Assembly: GCA_012520995.1 (NCBI GenBank)
Contig: JAAYNI010000044.1
Coordinates: forward strand, 1 to 64,000
Direction: 5' to 3'
Source of the DNA: Candidatus Rifleibacteriota bacterium
Lineage (GTDB): Bacteria; Muiribacteriota; Ozemobacteria; Ozemobacterales; Ozemobacteraceae
Length of the DNA: 64,000 bases
Shown here: positions 17,253 through 25,944 of the stretch, piece by piece
Position numbering within the stretch: the first letter of the stretch is position 1
Layout of the letters: each line of letters starts with the position of its first letter
The notes under the pieces: generated by a model
Seen by the model: only the letters and a program-made list of their open reading frames with translations
Database searches by the model: none
What the model was told of the DNA's origin: nothing
Position numbers and translations under genes: made by a program

Positions 17253-19513
17253 AACAAAGCTTCCTTTTTTCTTAAAAGCCTGCTCTGTAAATAAGCAAGA
17301 GCCATAAGAGTCACGGCTACTACATAACCTATTGCAGAGGCATACCCCATGTTGTGATATCTGAAGCCTACTTGATAGAGATAATGAACAATAGTATTGG
17401 TATTGCCAAGAGGGCCTCCTCCCGTCAAAGTGAAAATTTCTGAAAATACTTGCCAACTTCTGATTGAGTTCATAATAAGTATCAAAACTGTCATTGGCAT
17501 TATAGACGGCAAAGTAATCCATCTAAGCTTTTGCCATTCGCCTGCCCCGTCCAACTCCGCAGACTCATAAAGTTCTTGGGGAACTGAAGTAAAAGCCGCC
17601 AAAAATAATATTGAGTAATAACCTGTATAAGTCCAAATGTTCATCAACATAATTGCAGGGAGAGCCAATTTGGCTTCTACAAGCCAAGCACGAGCTTCAA
17701 TTCCGAAAATAGACAAAAGAGCGTTAAAGAGTCCAAATGGAGAATAAAAAGCTTTAAAAATAGTCGCTACCACAACAATTGAAATAACTGAAGGAAAGAA
17801 AAATACAGACTTAAAAAAGGACGCAGCCGATTTCAAACGCGACAACATAAAGGCCAGAACCAGAGCCAAAAGTGTCGTTGCAGGGACAGTCCCCCCCACA
17901 AAAACAACAGTGTTAAAAAGAGCTTGCAGAAACTCACGATCTTTCAGCAGGGAGAAGTAATTTGAAAAACCGGTAAACGAGAGAAGATCAGGCATAAATA
18001 TGTCATATTTATAAAAACTCATTAAAAATGAAAAGACTGCCGGATAAAACCAAAAAACAGCAAAAATGATCAACCAAGGAGATAAAAAAATCATAGTATG
18101 AAGCGGATAGAGAATTCTGTTTTTTTTCTGAAGTTTACCGATTCCCAAATAATGAGGTCGGTTTTTAATAATAAAATAAAGCAACAAAGCGTTAATAATC
18201 AGAAAAATAACAATTATAGAAAGCAGCGCCACTTCGGATGAAGTCCTTAAGGCAGTCTCCTTGTCGCCAATAGATAGCGGCTGAGCATTAGAAGGATTAA
18301 GAACAGATCCTGCCGCATGTTCCGCAGCAAAAAGCTCTTGATGAAGTTCTTCACCGTACATTACTCGTTCGACAGTTTTATTCAGTATCCTCTCCAACTC
18401 TACCCATTCAGATACTATGGGAGGATGAACAGCGGTTTCCATTTGTTTGAGAAAAACATTAAGCTTTGGTTCTTCTCTGAAAACAGGCATGTTCAAAATA
18501 GCTTTATCGGCAGGAAAATTAAGCCAAGCTTCCTCTGTAATCGGCATGCTGTTGGCAATTTGTGTCATATGATGCACAAATTCGACCGCCAACTCTGGAT
18601 GTTTTGAGGTTTTAAAAACAGTCAAAACTTCGCCGCCCAGAAAAGAAGCATTATAGCCTTTATCGTGCGAAGGCTTAGGAATCAAGGCGACATCATAATT
18701 CAGGTTTGGAGCCTCTTTTGGATATCTTGAAAAATTCCATGAACCTGAAATATTTAGAGCGAGCTTCCCCCTTTTAAAAAGCTCGTCTAAAAAATCTTGT
18801 TTTTCTGAATAGGAATATTTCTGAAGCTCTTTATAAAAATCTAATGCTTCAGCTGTTTCTTTGCTGTTAAAAACAAAAGAGTTCTCTTCGTCAAGAATCT
18901 CTCCGCCGTTACCCCACACAAAAGGCATAAACTTTTTGTAAAGCACATGAGGTTCACCCGCGTTCATTCCGAAACCAAAAATGCCCTTGCGAGGTTCATT
19001 GGTTTTTTGGGCCGCATACAGTAGCTCTTGCCAAGTCTCAGGCGGCGAATAAATACCTGCTTTTTCCAAAAGATCTTTATTATAAAACAAGACTCTTGTG
19101 CTTACAAGCCAAGGCATGCCATAAAGGGTATCATCCCAAGTGACGGCCTCACTCATAAAATATTTGTCGCTGATATCAGCAGAACCCAAGGGGTACAAAA
19201 CCCCGGCATTCATGAATTTACCCATCCAGGTAGAGCCCATTTCACAGATATCGGGCTCCTTGCCATTCGCCATGGAAACCAAAATTTTATCCAAGGCGCT
19301 GCCCCAACTGACCTGCTCGTTTTTTATTTTAACGCCAGGATGCTCGGCCTCAAATCTTTCTATTGCTGGCAGAATCAGCTTAGGATCCCAATAATTCCAA
19401 AAAACCAACTCAATAGTTTCCGCAAAGAGAAACCGAGGGAGAAAAAATGCTATGAATATGAGCGCAGAGAATATTCTGCACCATCTAAATGGTATCTTAT
19501 TTTTTTTATCCAC
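17249..19513 (-). CDS. Fused solute-binding protein and ABC permease (MalE-MalF-like)
   Basis: The 754-residue protein joins two normally separate parts. A signal peptide or anchor (residues about 10-30) and a family-1 sugar-binding domain (FWNYWDPKLILPAIERFEAEHPGVKI, then GSWNFSRYP and a long C-terminal lobe) run to about residue 420. After a membrane helix near 430-455, a MalF-type permease with six segments and the EAA loop ELYESAELDGAGEWQKLRWITLPS follows. The fusion would tether the binding domain to the outside of the transporter. The start is GTG at 19511-19513, with no Shine-Dalgarno sequence; the codon lies inside a copy of the AATCTGTGGAT repeat. Substrate unknown, probably a sugar. 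Confidence 0.88.
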   Translation of the reverse strand: MDKKNKIPFRWCRIFSALIFIAFFLPRFLFAETIELVFWNYWDPKLILPAIERFEAEHPGVKIKNEQVSWGSALDKILVSMANGKEPDICEMGSTWMGKFMNAGVLYPLGSADISDKYFMSEAVTWDDTLYGMPWLVSTRVLFYNKDLLEKAGIYSPPETWQELLYAAQKTNEPRKGIFGFGMNAGEPHVLYKKFMPFVWGNGGEILDEENSFVFNSKETAEALDFYKELQKYSYSEKQDFLDELFKRGKLALNISGSWNFSRYPKEAPNLNYDVALIPKPSHDKGYNASFLGGEVLTVFKTSKHPELAVEFVHHMTQIANSMPITEEAWLNFPADKAILNMPVFREEPKLNVFLKQMETAVHPPIVSEWVELERILNKTVERVMYGEELHQELFAAEHAAGSVLNPSNAQPLSIGDKETALRTSSEVALLSIIVIFLIINALLLYFIIKNRPHYLGIGKLQKKNRILYPLHTMIFLSPWLIIFAVFWFYPAVFSFLMSFYKYDIFMPDLLSFTGFSNYFSLLKDREFLQALFNTVVFVGGTVPATTLLALVLAFMLSRLKSAASFFKSVFFFPSVISIVVVATIFKAFYSPFGLFNALLSIFGIEARAWLVEAKLALPAIMLMNIWTYTGYYSILFLAAFTSVPQELYESAELDGAGEWQKLRWITLPSIMPMTVLILIMNSIRSWQVFSEIFTLTGGGPLGNTNTIVHYLYQVGFRYHNMGYASAIGYVVAVTLMALAYLQSRLLRKKEALL

Positions 19514-19557
19514 AGATTGTAAAAAAGGTGATTAGCGGCGAGTGGACTACAGACAGT

Positions 19558-19640
19558 GCTGTACAGCAAGGAAACAATGATATATTGTCTTGTGCAATTG
19601 GCACTGTATTTCACAAAACTTTCACTTGAAACACAGTGCC
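19558..19640. other. Palindrome and hairpin upstream of the ABC transporter
   Basis: GCTGTACAGC (19558-19567) is a perfect 10-base palindrome about 45 bases upstream of the transporter start. GGCACTGTATTTCA (19600-19613) can pair with TGAAACACAGTGCC (19627-19640) over 14 bases with one mismatch. Neither is followed by a T-run, so an operator or mRNA structure is more likely than a terminator. No regulator gene is adjacent. Confidence 0.4.
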
Positions 19641-19649
19641 AGTTTGCTT

Positions 19650-20000
19650 CTATTTAAACATTGAACCGAAGCCAGCCGCCATTTTTCTGGCAAGCTCAGC
19701 AATAATTGCATCTTTCTTTCTCAAGAATGTAGGAACTGCGGACTTCGGCACTTTCGGCAAATCAGCTATCTTCGTTACTAACTCTCTCAATGAAAGCGAT
19801 GTATCGATCATAGCTACTGGAATATCCAAAAAACTCATTTTCTCAAACTTTACTGTAGCAAAGCGAAAATCAAGTTCGTCAAAATCAACATCAAATTGCT
19901 CTTTTATTGGTTTATCAATATTGAAGGGCTCGTCTTTCATGCTTTCAGACTCTATAGTCTGCAAGAAATCTTCCAATAAAGTATCTATTCGGGCAGTCAT
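19650..20000 (-). CDS. Small hypothetical protein
   Basis: A soluble, acidic, mostly helical protein of 116 residues (MTARIDTLLEDFLQTIESES...). The start is well supported by AAGGAGCC before the ATG. The segment FLDIPVAMIDTSLSLRELVTKIADLP resembles the middle of an acyl-carrier-like helical bundle, but no DSL attachment motif is present, so I do not call it an ACP. It follows methionine aminopeptidase in the same direction with a 71-base gap. The plus-strand ORF over the same bases is a shadow. Confidence 0.65.
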   Translation of the reverse strand: MTARIDTLLEDFLQTIESESMKDEPFNIDKPIKEQFDVDFDELDFRFATVKFEKMSFLDIPVAMIDTSLSLRELVTKIADLPKVPKSAVPTFLRKKDAIIAELARKMAAGFGSMFK

Positions 20001-20071
20001 AAAGGCTCCTTAGGAATTATTAAGTCTCTCAAAGAAAAGAAAGTTTTAACAAAATAAAAAGTTATGAGTTT

Positions 20072-20962
20072 TTAAAGTTCATAAGGTGTAAGGGACTCGT
20101 AACCGCTTTCCGTAATAACAAAAGTTTGTTCATATTGAGCGGAAAGAGATCCATCAACAGTCACCGCTGTCCAATCATCATCCAGCACTCTGGAATGCGG
20201 CAAACCAAGGTTCAGCATTGGCTCTACTGTAAAAACCATTCCTGGAACAAGCTTGATTCCTGTGCCCTTTTTCCCATAATGAGGAACATTTGGCGACTCA
20301 TGGAAATTCTTACCTATGCCATGGCCAACATATTCTCTAACCACGGAGCAACCTTCACCCTCAGCATAATCCTGAATAACAGCTCCTATATCACCTATAC
20401 GATTTCCTGGTTTTAAAACAGCACAGGCTTTTTTGAGGGAATTGCGCGCCACTTCCATAAGTCTTAGAGCCTCGGGAGAACAATCACCCACAGGAAAAGT
20501 CATGTTTGCGTCAGCATAATAACCATTCAATATAGAGGTTACGTCAACATTTATTATATCGCCGTCTTTCAAGATCTGCTCCGATGAAGGTATACCGTGA
20601 CATATAACATCATTGACTGATGTACAGACACTTTTAGGAAAGCCGTTATAGTTCAGCGGAGCAGGTATAGCTCCATTTTGCAGTGTATATTCATGAACAA
20701 CTTTATTGATATCTTCAGTTGTTATACCAGGCTTGATCATGTCGCGAGCTTTAAAAAGCGTATCAACAACAAGCTTGCCAGCAACACGCATGGCTGCAAT
20801 ATCTTGAGGTGTTTTCAGATATATCTGATAGCGTCTTAGGTATTCATCACTTAGCCTTCGTTCAGAAGGAGCTAAATTTTTATGCATACAACATTTTTTA
20901 AACTTGAGACCGCTACCGCAAGGGCAAGAATCGTTTCTTCCTACCCCTTCATAAAGAGTCAT
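20072..20962 (-). CDS. map: Methionine aminopeptidase with N-terminal SEC-C zinc motif
   Basis: It removes the initiator methionine from new proteins. The N-terminus carries a SEC-C motif ([16 protein letters not shown]) at about residues 10-25, seen in some bacterial type I enzymes and thought to help ribosome or metal association. The peptidase domain shows [34 protein letters not shown] (metal-binding aspartates), [19 protein letters not shown] (His) and FTVEPML (Glu), the full metal set of pita-bread enzymes. Length 296 is as expected for this subtype. GGAGAAA precedes the ATG. Confidence 0.95.
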   Translation of the reverse strand: MTLYEGVGRNDSCPCGSGLKFKKCCMHKNLAPSERRLSDEYLRRYQIYLKTPQDIAAMRVAGKLVVDTLFKARDMIKPGITTEDINKVVHEYTLQNGAIPAPLNYNGFPKSVCTSVNDVICHGIPSSEQILKDGDIINVDVTSILNGYYADANMTFPVGDCSPEALRLMEVARNSLKKACAVLKPGNRIGDIGAVIQDYAEGEGCSVVREYVGHGIGKNFHESPNVPHYGKKGTGIKLVPGMVFTVEPMLNLGLPHSRVLDDDWTAVTVDGSLSAQYEQTFVITESGYESLTPYEL

Positions 20963-20981
20963 TCTTTTTCTCCGTCAATAT

Positions 20982-21758
20982 TTAATTTTGCGGTATTGTA
21001 TCACTTTTAACCTTAGAAACAAAGTTCTCTTCTTTAATGATGCGATAAAACTCACTCTTTTGTTCTTTGGGATATAAAAGCAACTCCGGCGTTTTTTGCA
21101 CTATGTACAGAATCAGCAAGAAAAAATTAAGATAAAGAAATGTTTTCAAATCTCCTTTCAAGTCAAATGGAATCTTAAAAAATCCCAAAAGAATAAGTTT
21201 AAGCCAAAGCACTTGGATAAAAACCCTGAAACCAATCCCAAGAAAAGCAGCCAGCAAATTAGCAAAAGATGAGTTTCCATCTGCATTTAGACAAGGAGTA
21301 TAAAGGTCAGCCGTTCTCAAGGGTATTATGTAATAAAATCTGTTCAGAAAACTCTTAACCCAAGAAAAAGATTCTTTTTCTTTAGTATCATTCAAAGTTT
21401 TTTCTTCTCTGTGAAAAAATTTACGAATAAGAAAAGCTCCGAAATATGAAGCCAATACTTGTGAAATAGAAACATAAAAGAATGCCCTCAAGGGAGTAGA
21501 AAGAAAAAGAAAAAAAGCTGTAATAAATATTGAAGGAAAACCCGCCAAGGCTCCCAGAAAGGCTAAAAAAACAAATAGCAAATGAATCCACCAAGAAGCG
21601 TCTTCAAACGAGACAGAAAGCCAAGTCCGCAATCCTATAAAATCTTTATGGGTTCGCAAGCCGTATTTGTACGCAAAAAACAAAGAAAACAAAAGAATTG
21701 CTGCTACCGCCAAAAAGCTCAAAAGACCTATTCTGCGTTGAGTTTTATATTTCCACAT
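20982..21758 (-). CDS. VTT/TVP38-like integral membrane protein
   Basis: A 258-residue membrane protein with about six hydrophobic segments. The layout, with a Gly-rich re-entrant stretch (FLGALAGFPSIFITAFFLFLSTPLRAFFYV) followed by a helix with ASYFGAFLIRKFF and later a second half beginning FYYIIPLRTADLYTPCLN, resembles the VTT (DedA/TVP38) domain linked to lipid scrambling and membrane homeostasis. The match is by pattern only. It lies 19 bases upstream of map and probably starts that operon. Confidence 0.6.
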   Translation of the reverse strand: MWKYKTQRRIGLLSFLAVAAILLFSLFFAYKYGLRTHKDFIGLRTWLSVSFEDASWWIHLLFVFLAFLGALAGFPSIFITAFFLFLSTPLRAFFYVSISQVLASYFGAFLIRKFFHREEKTLNDTKEKESFSWVKSFLNRFYYIIPLRTADLYTPCLNADGNSSFANLLAAFLGIGFRVFIQVLWLKLILLGFFKIPFDLKGDLKTFLYLNFFLLILYIVQKTPELLLYPKEQKSEFYRIIKEENFVSKVKSDTIPQN

Positions 21759-21815
21759 AGCCTAGCTATCGGACAATAGATTTGTTTTTTGTATCTTAAT
21801 AGCAAATTATTAGAG

Positions 21816-21844
21816 TTGTCTTATAGCTCATTTTGTGCTAGTTT
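21816..21844 (+). promoter_or_regulatory. Candidate promoter of the STAS/GGDEF pair
   Basis: TTGTCT (21816-21821), 17 bases, TAGTTT (21839-21844), about 45 bases before the STAS gene. The minus-10 box is weak. Confidence 0.35.
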
Positions 21845-21894
21845 TATCTGTAGCTGTGTATCAATCAGTCAGATTAACTTGGAGCTAGTGTTAT

Positions 21895-22239
21895 ATGTCA
21901 GATGAGTTTTCCCTGTCGTATCGTACAGAAGATGACCTTTTATTTATCAAAACATCCGGATATCTAAACGACTTGGGCGCCGAAAAAGTTGATGCCGTCT
22001 GCATGGAAAAGCTCAGCGAGGGAATTACGAAAGTAATTATCAACCTGCAAGACTCTCCGATGATTAACAGTATCGGCATATCAATACTTATAGGTGTTAT
22101 AGAAGCCATTGAAGAAGCAGAAGGCACCCTTGCCTTCACAAACATGACCCCAACAAACAAAAAAACCTTTGAAATGATGGGGCTTCTTCAATTTGCGAAG
22201 GCATTTGACTCAGAAGAAGAAGCTGCAGCAAGCATTTAG
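21895..22239 (+). CDS. STAS-domain protein (anti-sigma factor antagonist type)
   Basis: A 114-residue single STAS domain. The phosphorylation-loop serine is in SPMINSIGISILIG, at the place of the conserved DSxG(L/I) serine of SpoIIAA/RsbV, and the C-terminal FEMMGLLQFAKAFDSEEEA matches the family. Such proteins relay partner-switching signals through a serine kinase. No RsbW-type kinase is adjacent, but a GAF-GAF-GGDEF protein follows 26 bases downstream, so the pair may share an input. GGAG lies ten bases upstream of the ATG. Confidence 0.88.
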   Translation: MSDEFSLSYRTEDDLLFIKTSGYLNDLGAEKVDAVCMEKLSEGITKVIINLQDSPMINSIGISILIGVIEAIEEAEGTLAFTNMTPTNKKTFEMMGLLQFAKAFDSEEEAAASI

Positions 22240-22265
22240 AGCAAAAGAAAGGGCTCGTTGTTATT

Positions 22266-23843
22266 ATGCCGGATTCCTTGTCTGCCCTGAAACAACAAAA
22301 TCTCAAATATGAGTATATACTCGGAGCTTTGAGTGATATCGGGGCTGAGCTCTGTAAAGAAACTGGTTTTGACCGCCAACTAAAATCAATGCTGCATCTT
22401 TTATTGGGTACTTTAGGCTCAATTAAAGGCGGCATTTTTTTCTTGGAGTCAAAAGATTCTAAGCATTATTTAAAACTTCAGTGCTCGTGGAAACTGAAAA
22501 AAGACACTGAACCTATTTTCATACCGCCAGAAGTCTATAAAAACCTTGAAGAGCTTCCTGACACCCAAACTTCTAAAATAACCGACACCGAACATTTCAA
22601 AGACTTGCCTCGTTATTTTGACGACGAACAGCTCGACAGCATAGCGATTCTCAAAGTCAGAACCAAAATTATTGGTGCCTTGGTAGTAGGAAAAAAACTA
22701 AAAGACACTGAGTTAACCAAAGAAGAAGTAGACTTTCTGCAGACCCTTTCCAGGAACGTAGCTGTTGCCATAAACAACTATTTTATGCTCTCTGACTTAC
22801 GTGAAACCAATGCCCGTTTAGATGACAAAATACGCGAAGTCAGCATACTTTACAAAGCCACTCAAATTATTTCCTCAGAACTTCAACTGCATGCCCTTTT
22901 GGATCTGGCCCTGACAACTATTGGCGAAATAGTAAAACTAACCAGCGGTTCTATGTGGCTCTATGACGACGAGACCCAATCCCTGAATCTTATAAGTAAA
23001 ATAACCAACGGAAGAGTAAGAACAAACCCGCGAGGCAAAATAGACAAAAAAACTTCCGTCTTTGTTAAAACCTTATTAGATCGCAAATCAACCCTTATTA
23101 AGTATCATGATGCTCCTTTGGAAGTCACTGAAAACGATCAAAAGTTTTTTGGTGACACCTTTGCATTAATTCCTATTATGAATAAAGGCACCTTCCTTGG
23201 GGCTATACACTTGGAGAATGAGGCGGATGAGCCATTCCAAGACAGAGATTTGCGTCTAATTCAAGTTTTCGCGCTTCAACTGGGTGCTGCCGTACAGAAT
23301 GCCAAACTTTATGAACAAGCAATAACTGACGGCATGACAAAACTTTACTTGCACAGATACTTCAAGCAGCGTCTAAAGGATGAAATAAAAAGAGCAAGCC
23401 GTTATGGACATGAGTTAGCTCTTATAATGATTGACATTGACTATTTCAAGAAGTTAAACGACACATACGGTCACCAAGCAGGAGACGAAGTCCTTAAACA
23501 GGTTGCCCAAATTCTTAAAACTGGCTTGCGCCTTCACGACCTGCCTGTCAGATATGGCGGCGAAGAGTTTGCTCTCCTGCTTCCTGAAACAGGGATAACT
23601 GGAGCAAAAAATGTTGCCCAACGAATCAGAAAAGCCATTGAAGCTAGTGTATTAGAATATGAAGGGAACATTATTCGACAAACAGCCAGTTTCGGCATCG
23701 CTGTTTTCCCTGCAGATGCCAAAGACGATGACTCTATCATAAGATCTGCTGATATCGCCTTATATTACTCCAAGGAAAGTGGCAGAAACCGCGTTAGCTG
23801 TTTCAAAGAGATTCCAGAAGAAAGCAAGAACGGCAAACAATAG
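22266..23843 (+). CDS. GAF-GAF-GGDEF diguanylate cyclase
   Basis: A 525-residue cytoplasmic signalling enzyme that should make cyclic di-GMP. Two GAF sensor domains (about residues 20-170 and 195-345) precede the cyclase domain (about 355-515). The catalytic motif is GGEEF in VRYGGEEFALLLPETG, the metal site is in MIDIDYFKKLNDTYGH, and an inhibitory-site RxxD (RLHD) stands five residues before GGEEF, so product inhibition is likely. No membrane segment. It is in an operon with the STAS gene. Confidence 0.93.
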   Translation: MPDSLSALKQQNLKYEYILGALSDIGAELCKETGFDRQLKSMLHLLLGTLGSIKGGIFFLESKDSKHYLKLQCSWKLKKDTEPIFIPPEVYKNLEELPDTQTSKITDTEHFKDLPRYFDDEQLDSIAILKVRTKIIGALVVGKKLKDTELTKEEVDFLQTLSRNVAVAINNYFMLSDLRETNARLDDKIREVSILYKATQIISSELQLHALLDLALTTIGEIVKLTSGSMWLYDDETQSLNLISKITNGRVRTNPRGKIDKKTSVFVKTLLDRKSTLIKYHDAPLEVTENDQKFFGDTFALIPIMNKGTFLGAIHLENEADEPFQDRDLRLIQVFALQLGAAVQNAKLYEQAITDGMTKLYLHRYFKQRLKDEIKRASRYGHELALIMIDIDYFKKLNDTYGHQAGDEVLKQVAQILKTGLRLHDLPVRYGGEEFALLLPETGITGAKNVAQRIRKAIEASVLEYEGNIIRQTASFGIAVFPADAKDDDSIIRSADIALYYSKESGRNRVSCFKEIPEESKNGKQ

Positions 23844-23922
23844 CTGGTGCTTTGTTTTCTCTAAAACTTTCCTGTCAGCCTTTCAAAATTCACAAGACAA
23901 TATCCGCTTATAAGATCACACC

Positions 23923-24102
23923 GTGATGAGTGGTGCGTGGCGGTTGGCGAGCTTAATTAAATTAGAAACTAAAAAGTATAAATTAGAAATAAATGTTGTA
24001 GTTTTTTCTGCAGTTTCTGTCCTATGTCTTTGTTTGGGGCTTGCTCCCCCCGCACCCTACACCCCACGCCCTACTCCCTGATTTTAAGCTGTGCTTAAAA
24101 TC
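23923..24102. repeat. Dispersed modular intergenic repeat, long copy R3
   Basis: About 180 bases between two convergent genes. Modules in order: a GTGATGAGTGGTGCGTGG core, GGCGAGCTTAATTAAATTAGAAA, a TTTCTGCAGTTTCTGTCCTATG segment, a CCCTACGCCCTACTCCCT-like segment, and the hairpin GATTTTAAGC-TGT-GCTTAAAATC (24080-24102). The whole order is repeated at 55511-55670 (R7). The hairpin overlaps the stop codon of the minus-strand gene that ends at 24101. Confidence 0.8.
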
Positions 24103-24937
24103 AGCCTTCAGGGAATTTAACCTTCCAACGATTCAAGGACAAACCGCTTCTGGAACGTTCTATTATAAGAATACGTTCCAAAGCATCCACAGCAAAATCA
24201 CGAGGAGCCTCTTGTCTTGGCAGACGCAGTTTCCAAAACATTCTGCCGTTATTTCCTATAGATATAGCGAATCTTTTTGAATTTTCCTCAATGCCAGAAA
24301 TTAAAAGCTCATTATCAGGGCCCTCTGGACCAAGTTGCAAATTCACAGGCTGATAAGTAGAGGCAAAGTCAAAAACAGGCGACATCATATTGCCAAAACA
24401 ATCATAAATATCAGCCCGCCAGTTTCCCTTTTCTGTCAAAGCCATTGTCCAAAAGAATCCGTCTTGAACAGGCAAGAGAAATGGCATATCTTTTATTTCA
24501 ACAACCTCTGCCGAACTCTTTGGCAAATAGTAAGCATCTCCTGAACCGTATAGCATAAGTCCTGCTGAGCAAGCCTCTATACGGCTAGCATTGAAAGAAA
24601 GAGAAGCCCACTCGCTGAAGATATGTCCGCCCAAAGAACCTGCATCATTCAGGTATATAAGCTCCCCGTTATAAACATCAAAATCAACTATGGAACCGGA
24701 TACTTTTACAGAACCTTCCTTCATGCTTTGATCAGCTGTATTTAAAATTATATAGTTGCCTGATTCCGAGAGTATATACACATGGTTATTTTCATATCGA
24801 AAGCCAAGCAAACCTTGGGAAATCATTTTCTGAGGAATCTCAAGCAGAACTTCTCTGGTAATAGATTGAGCAGTCAGTTCAAATGAAAAGAGAGAAAGAA
24901 AAGTTATCAAGAAAAAAACATGTATTCGTTTAATCAT
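24101..24937 (-). CDS. Secreted beta-propeller-like hypothetical protein
   Basis: 278 residues with a signal peptide (MIKRIHVFFLITFLSLFSFELTAQ). The remainder is rich in short strand-like segments with regular Gly/Asn turns (YENNHVYILSESGNYIILNTADQ, IVDFDVYNGELIYLND), suggesting a WD/NHL-like propeller, as in the gene just upstream. No catalytic motif is visible. It is 11 bases downstream of the NHL-like gene and probably cotranscribed. Its stop codon is inside the hairpin of repeat R3. Confidence 0.65.
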   Translation of the reverse strand: MIKRIHVFFLITFLSLFSFELTAQSITREVLLEIPQKMISQGLLGFRYENNHVYILSESGNYIILNTADQSMKEGSVKVSGSIVDFDVYNGELIYLNDAGSLGGHIFSEWASLSFNASRIEACSAGLMLYGSGDAYYLPKSSAEVVEIKDMPFLLPVQDGFFWTMALTEKGNWRADIYDCFGNMMSPVFDFASTYQPVNLQLGPEGPDNELLISGIEENSKRFAISIGNNGRMFWKLRLPRQEAPRDFAVDALERILIIERSRSGLSLNRWKVKFPEG

Positions 24938-24947
24938 TTTAAAACCC

Positions 24948-25922
24948 TTACTTCAGCTGAAAAACATTAAAAGTTCCATCAGGAGCCTCAAAATAGTCGG
25001 CATCTGTTTGGAATAAACTGCCTTCAGCAGAGACTGAAATAAACCTTGTCACATTAACAGGGGCTTTAAATATTAATGTTTCTGCCACAGTTCCGTCCAG
25101 TCTAATCACGTACAGAACTCTTTGACCCGCATAAATACCAGCAGGTTTAAAAGTCACATATAAGTCACCGTTTTTAGAGACATGCTCTATCCTTGCATTG
25201 GTCATTGCTCCCAACCCTATATGAATTGTTCTCTGCAATTGCCCTTTAGGTGAAAAAGTTTTACGAAAATAGCCAGCTTTGTCGCTATAGTACAAAGAGT
25301 GCAATCTTCCTCTATTATCCAATGCAAATCTGCTGCCTTGAAAATCTATTTGACGAAGCAGCTCACCAAAAGAAGAGAAAACAGATATTGTCTGTTTTGC
25401 CTCATCTGCAACATACAGTCTGCCGCCATCGTCGCAGTCAATTTGTGATATCTGTATAAACTTTCCTGGTTCTTCACCTGTACCACCCAGCTGCATCAAG
25501 GTCTTACCTGTTTCCATAGAGATTTTGTGCAAAGTAGACTCAGCATCATTGCAAACCCACACATTTTTCAATTCTTTGGCTGGCTCAAAGGCAAAATCTG
25601 AGTAAACACACCCTTCAGAGAGTTTTGGCAACTCTAAAGAGTAAAGCAACTTTCCGTCTTGCGAATATTGATTGAGAGAATTTCCTATGGAATTAAGAAC
25701 CCAAAGTTTGTCAGCTACGACCCGAAAAGCCTGAGGGCCAAAGGGAGCCGACTCTCTAAAGCTTTCATGGGTTTTAAGATTATACACAGCCAAGCTTCCA
25801 GGAGCAGTACCGTAAGGTATTTTCCATTTAGGCATTTCAATTTGAGCTAGAATCGGAGAGAAAGAAAGATAGAAAAAAAGGAAGAGAAATAATAAAGATG
25901 TTAGCTTATTTGATTGTTTCAA
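24948..25922 (-). CDS. Secreted NHL-repeat-like protein
   Basis: 324 residues with a signal peptide (MKQSNKLTSLLFLFLFFYLSFSPILAQ). NHL-type strands such as FIQISQIDCDDGGRLYVADEAKQTISVFSSFGELLRQIDF and LDNRGRLHSLYY recur, giving a six-bladed-propeller-like pattern. Such proteins usually bind ligands or proteins outside the membrane. It forms a pair with the following propeller-like gene and may share a transcript with the SH3b protein upstream. Confidence 0.75.
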   Translation of the reverse strand: MKQSNKLTSLLFLFLFFYLSFSPILAQIEMPKWKIPYGTAPGSLAVYNLKTHESFRESAPFGPQAFRVVADKLWVLNSIGNSLNQYSQDGKLLYSLELPKLSEGCVYSDFAFEPAKELKNVWVCNDAESTLHKISMETGKTLMQLGGTGEEPGKFIQISQIDCDDGGRLYVADEAKQTISVFSSFGELLRQIDFQGSRFALDNRGRLHSLYYSDKAGYFRKTFSPKGQLQRTIHIGLGAMTNARIEHVSKNGDLYVTFKPAGIYAGQRVLYVIRLDGTVAETLIFKAPVNVTRFISVSAEGSLFQTDADYFEAPDGTFNVFQLK

Positions 25923-25944
25923 GTAATAGAACCTCTTTCTTGTC

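Noticed and set aside
16440-17522. 360-residue version of the MalG-like permease
   Set aside because: The first 90 codons overlap the end of the fused transporter gene in another frame and lack family similarity; the GTG at 17252 has a proper Shine-Dalgarno sequence.
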